A stretch of 64,000 nt of DNA from assembly GCA_016748015.1 (NCBI GenBank), contig JAAOMT010000445.1:369947-433946 (forward strand). Direction: 5' to 3'. This document shows positions 1 to 9,436 of this stretch, one piece after another. The notes beneath the pieces were generated by a model that saw nothing but the letters and a program-made list of their open reading frames with translations, was not told the origin of the DNA and did no database searches. The translations under genes and the position numbers were made by a program. This DNA is from Geosiphon pyriformis. Its lineage: Eukaryota > Glomeromycota > Glomeromycetes > Archaeosporales > Geosiphonaceae. Each line of letters begins with the position of its first letter. Positions within the stretch are counted from its first letter, which is position 1.

Positions 1-166
1 AAGCTATGGATAAAACTATTATCACTAAATCTCTGTCCATTATACAAAGAACTCAACCAAAACCTTCAGATAAACACACCTTCAGATTTCCATCATCGAC
101 ACCAGCTTTGAGCACCAAGTTACAGGTTTGTTATTTACTTCAACAACCAAATAATTACTTGTAACA
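1..166 (+). repeat. 5' LTR of copy A1 (3' part only)
   Basis: This segment matches base for base, with scattered transitions, the last 166 bases of the 3' LTR that ends at 9436, including the CTCTGTCCATTATACAAAGA stretch. It ends in GTAACA and is followed two bases later by the TGG of a primer-binding site, which fixes the LTR/internal boundary. The rest of the LTR lies upstream of the window. Confidence 0.92.
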
Positions 167-168
167 TT

Positions 169-185
169 TGGTGCTCTCTGTGAGG
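169..185 (+). other. primer-binding site of copy A1
   Basis: TGGTGCTCTCTGTGAGG starts two bases after the LTR end. It has the TGG expected to pair with a tRNA 3' CCA end; the matching tRNA would end ...AGCACCA. The same position carries TGGTGCTTCTTGTGAAG in copy A5 and TGGTGCTTTTTCACAAA in element B, so the site is conserved between families. The tRNA is not identified. Confidence 0.75.
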
Positions 186-226
186 TATAATCTTACAAAG
201 AACCAGTACCAACAAATAAATCAACA

Positions 227-2450
227 GTGGCAGAATCAGAAAGTATAGGAGCAAACCATTTAGGATTCGTGAAATCCTTATTTCAACACTGCTGTCAACA
301 CTTAGGATTGAACCACAACCAGATATCAGCAGAATCAGCTTTCAATTTCTACATTAACAAAAGAATTGCCTATTTGTTAGAAACACCAATAAACACTAAA
401 TCAGTAAGAGAAACTTTTTATCACAAATTAATCCAAAACACCAGCTTATCAACAAATTATAACTTTGCATTCATCATCACTGAAATTAATAAGGAAATTG
501 AACATCACACACAACAAAAATACACAATTACTTATGCAAGTAAAGACAAAGGAAAATTACAAACACTGGCAGTAACACCTCAACAGATCCAACCATCCAC
601 TTGGAAGAAACACAGAATTGAATCACCTACAAATCCATCATATCATTATACTTCTAAAAGTGTCATTAATATTACATCAGCAAATGTGTCTACATTAAAC
701 GTGACATCAACATTTGGATGATTTCTATTTCAAAGTAAACAAAGGAAAGAAGATCTATTAGGACCATATAGCATGTACTTCAAGGGATTTAAATCGAAAT
801 CATTAATACCATTAGGAGTTCGATCACCACCACCTCAACCAGACTTCAGAATTACTGATCCATAAAAATCAACCAAATTGGAAAAAGAACAAAAAAAAAA
901 AGAGGAAAAAAAATTTGAAGATCAAGAATTCACTTACCAGAACCTGATTACTGAAAACCTGAATATAAAAACCCCAAATTTTCAGACTCAGCAAGATTAA
1001 AATCTAGAAAATCCAGAAATTGAAATTCCACCAAATCAGAATGACCAAAACCCCAACTTAATTAATCAACAAAACTTACCTCTGAATATTGTCATCAATT
1101 AGCCACCAATTGAACTGATTATTGAACCAATTCAACAGCAGCAAATATCTTTTCAACAGCCATCACTACAGCAACTTATTCAGCAACCGGTTCAGCAACC
1201 ACAACAACAGCTTCAACTACCAATACAACAACAGCAACTGATCATGCCAATGGTTTTTGCACCAATTGCAAAACTTGAGAAGTTCACTAGTGAAGAAAAT
1301 AACGTTCAGACATGGATCAATGATGTCGCTAAAGCCATTACTGCAAATAATTGGGATGACACAAAAACAATACAAGTCATTCCATATTTTCTAAAAAATA
1401 CCACCAACTTATGGTATTATAGCTTGGCCCAGAAACCCCAAAATTTTAATGCATTTAAAACAGAATTTCTAAGATATTTTAGTAATAATAACAGCATCAA
1501 CCACCTGGCAAGTACTTTCACCACCCAAAAACAAGGGGATACAGAAGCAGTCACCACCTACTTGGGATGCTTTTACAGAAATCTGCACCAAATTCAAGCT
1601 ATTAAGCTGATTACTTTACAGTGCCACAAATCTTAAATCAGTTCATCAGAGGCTTATACAGCAGCATACTCCAACAAGTATGTCCGATGCATCCAGTAGA
1701 CCTTTCTACCACAGTCACTCATGCTAGAGATTTTGAAACTACTGAGTTAGAAGCCAATCATGCTCAAACTGTGAATTTAGTAATGAATGGATCATCTGAC
1801 TTGGATTCTAAACTGAAACAATTTAGTAATTCCATTAATCAGAAATTAGAGGGATACTTAGCTGACAATCACCCAATTTATTAGCCTCCTTAATGATGTA
1901 ATAATTAGAGAAATGCAAATTGTTTCCAAAATCAGTCACGTCTATCATCATTAACAAATCAGCCATGGCAACAAAAAACACGAATTTGCCATAACTGTGG
2001 TAAACAAGGTTACCTTAGAGCCAATTGCCGTGCTTATAGTAACCCATAATCGGGAAATCAATATTGAAATCCCAATTACCGGTTCTCAACTCCAAATCAT
2101 TATTCGAATCAAAATCAATATCAATTTATTTACCTACCAATAATGCTACCACTAATCTATCAAACACCAATATATCAACCTCAAATATATCAACTGCAAC
2201 CACCCATAATATATCAACCACAGCCACAAATAGTCTATTAACCACAACAATCAATTCAAACACTGCCACAAAACCCAGCTACAATAACATCTGGAAACCC
2301 CAGATTCAGAGTAACCCAAAACTGGAGATCGGCGATGGTGGTTTACCAACTGATCCTCAGTTCAACAAATCAACTATCAAGATCATGCCAGCAGAGTTCA
2401 AGAACTGGGTATAACCAAAACCTGAGTTCTCAGAACTACTTAAGTCTTCT
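227..2450 (+). pseudogene. Gag polyprotein, family A copy A1 (broken)
   Basis: Structural protein of the virus-like particle. An N-terminal region of about 165 residues (227-721) is followed by a Gln/Pro-rich linker and a Retrotrans_gag-like core at 1244-1880 (WINDVAKAI near its start, WYYSLAQKP later). Then comes a CCHC zinc knuckle at 1987-2028, whose His is replaced by Tyr (CAC to TAC), and an Asn/Thr/Gln-rich tail. The first frame opens at a GTG, as in copy A5, so no ATG start is evident. A TGA at 719-721 closes the N-terminal part and is shared with copy A5. A 1-base deletion near 1603-1606, judged against copy A5, shifts the frame within the core. Gag carries RNA-binding and assembly functions; this copy is non-functional. 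Confidence 0.8.
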
Positions 2451-2639
2451 GGTTACCCTAGAAGATGTGGCATCCAGCAAACAGAAAACCAATCAGAAGC
2501 CACTTATCTGCAACATTTCACCAGCTGCCAGCACCAAAGACAAATCACTTGCTGCCATATTCCCATTTAAACTTGAGGAAATTATGTCAGTTCTATTGTT
2601 CAGTAGAGCTATTCTAGACACCAAACCAATAACCACAAT

Positions 2640-3110
2640 GTATACTGATGTCAAAGTTGATGGTTAGTATATTAAACTGATCCTAGATAGTAGATCAACT
2701 GGCAGCATTATCACCAAACAACTCATGGATCAATTAAGTTGCCGAGTTGACAGAGCTGCCAGCGCAAAAATTATCACAGCTGATGGAGCAACCAAAACTT
2801 CTATTGGTGAGATTGATGACTTTTCTTTTGAAGTCAATGGCATTATAGTCCTTATCAAAGTTTTGATAATGGAAGCTACTCAATACCAAGCACTAATTGG
2901 TAATAACTGGCTCACTAAGACAAACACCATCTTTGATTGGACAATGCAAGAGCTCTAACTCAGCCAAAATAGCTAACATACATGTGTACCAGCCATGTGT
3001 GGCCACTTCAAGACTATCAACACACCAGCACCACTCATCAAGTTTGAGGAAGAAGAGGAAAAACCTACCTGGGAAGCCTATCAAGTCTTGTGAACTAACA
3101 ACTACCACCA
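2640..3110 (+). pseudogene. retropepsin-like aspartic protease, copy A1
   Basis: Frame 1 gives a retroviral-type aspartic protease. It has a hydrophobic strand leading into the catalytic triad at 2686-2694, then a long fold including IITADGATK, a flap-like hydrophobic region, and an ALIGNNWL segment near 2895-2915 typical of Ty3 proteases. The catalytic Asp-Ser-Gly reads Asp-Ser-Arg here (GGA to AGA), which should abolish activity. A stop at 2665-2667 (TAG) interrupts the lead-in. The protease would cleave Gag-Pol. It is followed by an acidic stretch (FEEEEEK, about 3041-3062). Copies A5, B and C carry a Gly-to-Arg change at the same triad position. Confidence 0.82.
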
Positions 3111-3339
3111 ATACTCTCCTGAGATGACAACAATAATAAAAAAAGAAAACAAAGAGAAGAACATACCTGGAGAACCACCATCAATGCTTGGACTGACAAC
3201 AACCAAAGTGAGTTGCTACCAACAATAAGCTGGGAGGAAAAAAGGAAAGGGAAAGAAAAAGAAAAAAATGTACCTGGAGAAATCAAACCAACAGAAGACA
3301 CAACCAAAGGATGGACAAGTTCATACTCCATTTGCCAGC

Positions 3340-4226
3340 TGCTACCACAGCCACCATTTATTCCACTTAAATGCAAAGACTGTGGAAAAAAACTCTTGTC
3401 CATAAGAGCATAGATTGCACCAAATGAAGACCACTGGATGTGAACACATTATTATTGCAAACCATGCCATCACAAATGCTACGGATATCCAAAGTGCCAA
3501 GGCAAGTGGAACAATGAACCATGTCTTGCTTGTGGTAAACAGCTATTCGACAAGGAGATATGGAATGACATTTCTGATCAAAGAAGAACATGCGACACTT
3601 CATACCAGTACACAATTCTTATTAGTAATTGAGTAAGTCGTGGCATGCCTATAACAGCAGCTTGGCATAGAGTGATTAACCGATTGGATGACTACTTACA
3701 TAATGAGAATGAGATCTGGTGAATGGCAAATGCCAAAGTCCAAGGAGCCACACCCAATAAAATTCTGGAAATTAAAAACAACCCACCTGAACAGATTGAC
3801 ATCATCTTTGTTCCAAATCTAGATGCTTTTCTCAACATAAAAACTAATCCAGAAGACTTCTATAAGCATTACCAAAACTTGGCACCTACAAGAAAAGAGC
3901 AGGAGCAGTAGCTAGCATAGTTAAATACTTGACTATGTGACTACTGTTTGATCCCATGTGACTTTCAATATTGTAATGAGTGTAACCTCATTTACAATCC
4001 ACCAATCCGCATGATCTACATAATTCCAGAAAAAGAAAAACCAATCAGCAGCTGCACATCAGAATTGGAATCAATTTTCAATCCCGATTTAAACTCTAAC
4101 AACGACAATGACAAAAACACCAGTTCCAGCTCTATTCAATATAGCAATGAAGATAACAGCAATTTGGACTCAGATCCAAACTCCAAAACATTTATAGCAC
4201 TTTTTGACCTTACCAAGGAGCAAGAA
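3340..4226 (+). pseudogene. cysteine-rich (multiple CxxC) module and acidic linker between protease and dUTPase, copy A1
   Basis: Not a domain I can name. The frame of pol (3213-3413 and onward) shows CKDCGKKL, a CxxC-rich stretch, CLACGKQLFDKEIW, then CDFQYCNECNLIYNPP just before a Ser/Asn/Asp-rich linker (about 4050-4200). Paired CxxC motifs suggest zinc ribbons. The same order of Cys pairs is present in A2 (9600-10230), A5 (55590-56225) and, diverged, in element B (32590-33190). It sits between protease and dUTPase in all of them. Stops are point changes. A nucleic-acid-binding or Gag-Pol folding role is possible but unproven. Confidence 0.65.
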
Positions 4227-4674
4227 CTAAAGTGGTTCAGTGACAATAATGAAGGTATTATGCCAGAGTATGCACATGATACTAATACAGGGTTTGATCT
4301 AAGATATCCTAGAAAAAATGCCATCAAATTGGAACCATATTTGCATACTTGCATTGATCTGAAAATAGCACTGGAAATTCTAGCAACCACAATGGTTTAA
4401 CTAGCATCTAGAAGTAGTCTAACAAAAAGAGAAATTAACATTAGAGGAGGAATAATTAATGCAAGATATATGGGAAATATCATTGTTATGCTACAAAACA
4501 ATTCAGAAAAGACTTATGTAATAGAGCCAAATGAAAAGATAGCACAGGCAATATTCCTGCCTCTGGTTAAAATAGTTCAGTTAGTGTCAGTGGGAAACAG
4601 GGAAGAATTAGGGATCACAGCTAAAGGGATACAGAGATTTGGATCAATGGGTAGAGTAGATATACCAGTTAATA
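4227..4674 (+). pseudogene. dUTPase domain embedded in Ty3/gypsy pol, copy A1
   Basis: dUTPase hydrolyses dUTP to dUMP and pyrophosphate and keeps uracil out of newly made DNA. All five motifs of the trimeric family are in order: TGFDL (motif 1), RSSL after an Ala-Ser (motif 2), a GGII-NARY segment (motif 3, normally with an Asp-x-x-Tyr), EKIAQAIF (motif 4), and a Gly-rich RFGSMGR (motif 5). One TAA at 4398-4400 (CAA in copy A5) interrupts the frame between motifs 1 and 2. Motif 5 has Arg where the family has Gly. The domain is in frame with RT downstream, so it was part of Pol. dUTPase is known in some retroviruses and has been reported in a few fungal Ty3 elements. Confidence 0.85.
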
Positions 4675-5960
4675 TGGTGGAAAAAAAGATTATTGACAAG
4701 GAAGAAATTATCTCCACTGGTCAACCAATTTTCATTCTACCATATGATCAGTATATGGTAGTCATAGAAAGGAAAGTAAAAAATCAAAACCAGATTTTTG
4801 AAACAGAAGCAGCACATTGTGAATCAGGAGAAATTGGACTCATTAATCTTCACATATCAGCCAGGAACTATAGCTACATCAAAATTCTCATTTACAACAA
4901 CACTGGAAAAGTTATAGAAATACCAGAAGGAACTATCATAGAACATTTAACTACTGAAATAGAAGACCAACCACCAAACCCCATTTCAGACTTTCCACAG
5001 CTTTGTGAATATGTTGACATCACATTACAAATGATATATAGACAAAATGAATGTTATTTGTTTCAACCAGAACAATTAAAACAAATGAACATGGGGAATC
5101 TAAACCCATTCCAATGCATGCAGCTAAAGATGTTGCTCAACAAGTTTAATGACATCTTCGCCAGCAAGAATGAATTCAGCAAAACTGACATCATCCAGCA
5201 TCAGATCAAAACTGAAGATGCTATGCCAATAAAACAATGAGCATACAGAGTACTACCCACCAGCCATGAGATTATTCATCAAGAAATCAACCAGATGCTT
5301 GACAACAAACTAATTCAGTCATCAATGAGCCTATGGTCATCATCAATAGTACTCATCCAGAAAAAGAATGAGAAAATCCACTTTTATATAGACTACAGAA
5401 AGCTTAATGAAGTCATGCATGAAGACAGCTATCCAACTCCATAGATTCAAGAATTATTTGATGCTTTTGGAGGAAACAAATGGTTCTCAACATTGGATTT
5501 AGATAGTGGTTACTGGCAAGTAGCCATGGATCTAGTGGACAAAAAAAAAACCACATTTACAACACAGGAGGGAAATTTTAAATTCGAAGTGATGCCATTC
5601 AGCTTAACAAATGCTCCAGCCACATTTCAGTGGCTAATGGAAATAGTATATACTGGCTTATTGTGGAAATCAGTAGTCGTTTATTTAGATGACACCAATG
5701 TGTTTTTCAAAACATTTGATAATCATTTGCATCATCTATAATAAGTGTTTGAAAGACTATGACAAGCAGGGCTAAAGTTAAATGCCAATAAGTGCTTCTT
5801 TGGCAAAACAGAATTAAACTTTTTAGGGCACATAGTAAGCAAAGACAGCATCAAAACGGATCCAGAAAAGATAGAGATAGTCAAGAACTTTCCAGTACCA
5901 ACCAATGTGACAGAGTTAAAGTTATTTTTGGGATTCACAGGCTATTATTAACGCTTTATC
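4675..5960 (+). pseudogene. reverse transcriptase with pre-RT linker, copy A1
   Basis: RNA-directed DNA polymerase of the Ty3/gypsy Pol. A linker of about 150 residues leads to the LNKFNDIFA segment that usually precedes gypsy RT. Then come the fingers, the DLDSGYWQVAM segment (about 5490-5530), FSLTNAPATFQWLM (about 5600-5640), and the catalytic YLDD at 5682-5693, intact in this copy only. The thumb/connection follows (FLGHIVSKD near 5822). Stops are point changes: TGA at 5238-5240, TAG near 5442, TAA TAA at 5742, TGA near 5760 and TAA at 5949. There is no frameshift across the domain. Confidence 0.9.
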
Positions 5961-6485
5961 AAAAACTTTTCCAAGATAGCCCAACCACTCAATCATCTCC
6001 AAACCAAGAATGTGAAATATGAATGGACAAAAACACAACAAGAAGCTTTTGATATTCTAAAAAGAAAGCTTATACAAGCTCCAGTACTGATCTATCCAGA
6101 TCACAATAAACTATTTATCATTACCACCGATGCATCAGGCCAAGCATTGGGAGCAATAATATTACAGAGAAAACTGGATGAAAGAAAACATCCAGTTGCA
6201 TATGCCAGCTGAGGTTTAACTTCAGCTGAAAAAAATTATAGAACACCAAAATTAGAACATTTAGCAATTTATTGAGCAGTCATGAAATGGAGTAAATACT
6301 TGAGCCAGAAGTTTGATGTATACATAGACTACAAAAGATTAACAGCACTTCATAAACAGGAATTTGGAGATGGAAAACAATCAAGATGGAAAATGGCACT
6401 ATCACCATATACTTACACTATACATTATAAAAAGAGAAAAGACAATAGAAATACTGATGGTTTATCACGAATGAGACAAATCTAA
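5961..6485 (+). pseudogene. RNase H domain, copy A1
   Basis: RNase H degrades the RNA strand of the RNA/DNA hybrid. The connection ends at YEWTKTQQEAF (about 6018). The RNase H proper has TTDASGQALGAIILQ (6121-6170) with its first catalytic Asp, then KNYRTPKLEHLAI, VYIDYKRLTAL and DNRNTDGLSRM (about 6435-6475). Stops at 6210-6212 and 6273-6275 are TGA, consistent with Arg/Trp codons lost by transition. The frame ends at a TAA (6483-6485) that is also present in copies A2 and A5, just before integrase. Confidence 0.87.
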
Positions 6486-6589
6486 AAACATCTCAACCCA
6501 AAAATATAACAAAACCAGAACAAACCCAATGAAAATATAACAAAAGATGAACATACAAAAATATCAACAACTACAACATTATATAAAGA

Positions 6590-8040
6590 CCCAATTGTTT
6601 AAGGAAAAATTATCTCAAAAGAAACAAAACAACATAAAACAACAATCAAAATATTTTATCAATCATCAAAATATACTTTACTGGAAGAACAAAAGAAATC
6701 CAGATTAACTGACCAAGGTAATTACAGAACCAGAGAAAGAGACAATACTATTCAACATATACTCAGATCTAACAGCAGGACATTTTCATAAAGAAGTGAC
6801 CATAGAAAGAACCAGAAGAGGATATTATTGGCCATTAATGTATCCAGATATTATCCAATATGTTCAAAATTGTGATGCTTGTCAAAGAAAAAGAGGAACA
6901 AGACCCAGTGAATCATTAAAACCAATCAAAATGGGACAATCATTTGATCACATTGGAATTGACTTAGTCAGACCACTAACAATCACCAGCGGAGACAACA
7001 GATATATCACAGTAGTCATGGACTATCTCACAAAATGGCCAGAAGCAAAAGCCATTCAAAGAGCAGATACAGAATCTGTTGCCGAATTTGTTTATCAAGA
7101 TTTGATTTGTTGACATAAATATCCAAAAGAACTATTATCAGATCAGGGAACTCACTTTGTGAACAGAACATTAGCAGAATTAAGCCAAAGATTTGGAATA
7201 AAAAGACCATTATTATCACCATACTATTCACAAACGAATGGCTTAGTGAAAAGATTTAATAAAACACTGTGTGAAGCAATTGCCAAAATCAGCCAAAAAA
7301 ATCAAGACAAATAAGATTTGTTTATACCATTAGTATTATTTGCTTATCAGACAATGAAGCAAGATACCACACAAGCAACACCATTTGAATTGGTATATGG
7401 TAGAACAGCAACATTACCAGTTGAGATAGAGATCAATACATATCCAGCTGAACCAATAACAGAAGATAATTTTCAAGAAACATTGTTGAAAAGAACATAT
7501 AACTTAATAGAAATACTAGAAAACAGATGACAGAAAGCAGCTGATAATATCCAAAAGGCACAAGAAAAGCAAAAATAACAACACAATAACCAACTACTAG
7601 ATAAACCAGTGGAATTCAAGATTGGAGACAAAGTACTATTACATCATACCAAAGTGGAAAAACAATGGAATGGAAAATTTGATCCCTAATGGGATGGACC
7701 ATTTCACATAGAAAAAATTCTAAGAAATAAAGCTTATAAATTAAAATGAAACAACAAAATCTTAGCCAAAGCAGTACATGGTGATTGACTAAAACCATAT
7801 TACCAGATAGCATCATTATCCACCAATACCATTCCACAGTTGAGAGTACAAAGAATAATAGTTCAACCAGATGAGATTCCATGAGATCTGGAACCAATCA
7901 TAGTTATTGAACCAAACACATCAAATTGAACAACCAAAAGAGGATATAAAAACACAGTACATGCAATAAAAGCAACCAAGAAAAATGAAAATACCAGATC
8001 ACATTCACATCATAGCTCAATAATTGTCTCAGGCACTAAG
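6590..8040 (+). pseudogene. integrase with GPF module, copy A1
   Basis: Integrase inserts the cDNA into the genome. The N-terminal zinc region has HFH and CDACQRK (HHCC type, about 6780-6890). The core has GIDLV (first Asp, about 6957), SDQGTHF (second Asp, about 7140) and NGLVKRFN near 7240. There the third acidic residue is replaced by Lys; copies A2 and A5 keep Glu. The C-terminal part has GDKVLL (7626) and WDGPFHI (about 7690), the GPY/F module common in Ty3 elements. The frame is +1 relative to RNase H, through length changes in the short spacer. Stops include TGA at 7111 and TAA at 7312, a Trp position in copy A5. Confidence 0.88.
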
Positions 8041-8056
8041 TCAACAACAGTTAAAC

Positions 8057-8620
8057 ATGGAAATTGTCATCAACAACCAAACAATTTGCTATCAAAACAC
8101 AAAAAAAAAGACAAAGAATACACCATATTAGTGGCCACCAAAGAATAATAAAAACTGAACAGATAACTTAATAGAAAAAGTGAAGAACACTTTTGGGAAA
8201 ATACCTATTATAGCACTAACAGAAGAGTTTATAAAAAAAAATTGGAAGCAATGGACAGAACGACTTCCAATATCATATTGCTACTACCAGTTAGGTCAAA
8301 AGTTGAATATTCAAGAGTTGTATATTGACAAATCCAAGAGAATATTCAACCAAAACATGATACAACAAATTGAAGAATTTATCGGAAAGAAAACTAATTC
8401 AACATTACATGTTAAAACAATGTACTGACTACACAACATATTTCAGAACTATTCAGAAATACTGTTACACTCTGACATGGAAACCATAACCATTAACCAA
8501 TGAGGAAGAATAAACAATACACAAGTAGAAGATGTGAAAAACAGAATCGAACAAACAATACTTGAAAAAAAAGTATTAGAATTAATTCAAAACAAAGATT
8601 TTGATGGAGCTTAATATTAA
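8057..8620 (+). pseudogene. accessory ORF between integrase and 3' LTR, copy A1 (unknown function)
   Basis: Not recognised. One frame of 564 bases from ATG 8057 to TAA 8618-8620 encodes 187 codons with only point stops. The homologous frame in copy A2 (14819-15382) is exactly the same length, and in A5 (60178-60740) it is one base shorter. The start MEIVINNQ, a middle part ISYCYYQLGQKLNIQELYID and the end with Gly-Ala-(Gln)-Tyr are conserved. It is rich in Lys, Asn, Gln and Ile and has no visible membrane segment or signal. The stop codon nearly touches the polypurine tract. It could be an env-position accessory protein or a Gag-like factor; neither is shown. Confidence 0.7.
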
Positions 8621-8630
8621 AAGGAGGAGA
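8619..8630 (+). other. polypurine tract, copy A1
   Basis: AAAAGGAGGAGA lies three bases before the 3' LTR start. It is the expected primer site for plus-strand synthesis. Copy A2 has AAAAAGAAGGAGA at the same place. Confidence 0.8.
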
Positions 8631-8633
8631 TAA

Positions 8634-9436
8634 TATTACTCATAAAAAGAAAACAGATATAGAAAATAGCAGACCAATGAGAAAATAGTATTTAGCATGT
8701 AAGCACATTGCTTAGCAATGTGGAGCAATGTCAAAAATCATGGCACATTGCTCAGCAATGTAGAGCAATGTCAGAAAACACAGCATATTGCTCAAGAAAT
8801 CATAGCACATCACTTGGAAATGTGAGCAATTTTATAGAACATCAATTATGTATATATAGTGATAGTATTAAAAGTAAAAAAAGCAGAATCTTTTAGTTAG
8901 AAATCTCTCATTTACAAATATTGAAAAATAAATTATTTACCATCCAAATCCACTCTTCACTATCAACACTCCATGTTGATAGCAATTGATACTTAACTAT
9001 ACTGGAACAATAGCTCTTGATTATGGCTATTGACAGATACTAACTTGCACATTGTCTTGGCTTATTTCTTTATGTTATTTCTTTATTTTCTTGTCTTAAT
9101 TGTTGTTATTACTAACTCTATTGAGGATTAACACATGGGGTACTGACATTAAGATATAGTACTGGTAAAAGACCTAGAAATAAAAATAGAACACTTGATT
9201 GAGGTTAGCTTATCAGAAGAAACACTGGCCATCATGCTGAGAAAAAAATTGACAAAACTGCAGTTTCGGAAAGCTACGGATAAAACTATTACCACTGAAT
9301 CTCTGTCCATTATACAAAGAATTCAACCAAAACCTTCAGATAAACACACCTTCAGATTTCCATTATTGACACTAGCTTTAAGCACCAAATTATGGGTTTG
9401 TTATTTACTTTAACAACCAAATAATCATTTGTAACA
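8634..9436 (+). repeat. 3' LTR of copy A1
   Basis: The LTR starts TATTAC (TGTTAC in copy A2, G to A here) and ends GTAACA. Repeats based on the palindrome ACATTGCTCAGCAATGT occupy about 8702-8830, just upstream of a TATATATA box at 8851-8858. AATAAA lies near 8926. Two hairpins follow: CTATCAACA/TGTTGATAG at 8960-8982 and CAATAGC/GCTATTG at 9008-9032. The end matches the partial 5' LTR at 1-166. Confidence 0.92.
8702..8858 (+). promoter_or_regulatory. U3 promoter of copy A1: palindromic repeats plus TATA box
   Basis: Three units of about 38-40 bases each carry the palindrome ACATTGCT(C/T)AGCAATGT or a decayed form, followed by TATATATA at 8851-8858. Copy A2 has four units at about 15468-15612. 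The arrangement looks like an enhancer array next to a core promoter for the genomic RNA. Confidence 0.6.

Larger units (their letters stand above)
1..9436 (+). mobile_element. Ty3/gypsy LTR retrotransposon, family A copy A1 (5' LTR cut by window)
   Basis: The element runs from a partial 5' LTR to a complete 3' LTR. In order it holds a primer-binding site, Gag, aspartic protease, a cysteine-rich module, dUTPase, reverse transcriptase, RNase H, integrase, an extra ORF and a polypurine tract. RT before integrase is the Ty3/gypsy (Metaviridae) order. From about 3.3 to 6.5 kb pol stays in one frame and is interrupted only by point stops, so decay is mostly by transitions rather than indels. It retains the YLDD motif of RT, unlike the other copies. 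It is joined directly to the middle of copy A2 at 9436/9437, as expected if A1 inserted into A2. It cannot be autonomous as it stands. Confidence 0.93.

Noticed and set aside
5238-5240. A variant genetic code in which TGA means Trp
   Set aside because: The MAPEG gene and the good LINE ORF use TGG for Trp, and the same Trp positions are TGG in one Ty3 copy and TGA, TAG or TAA in another. Point decay explains this better.
7616-7897. Minus-strand open frame opposite integrase of A1, and similar ones opposite other pol parts (4136-4390, 10246-10554, 55694-55960, 59609-59818)
   Set aside because: They lie opposite well-supported domains and have no recognisable motif; they reflect codon composition of the sense strand.
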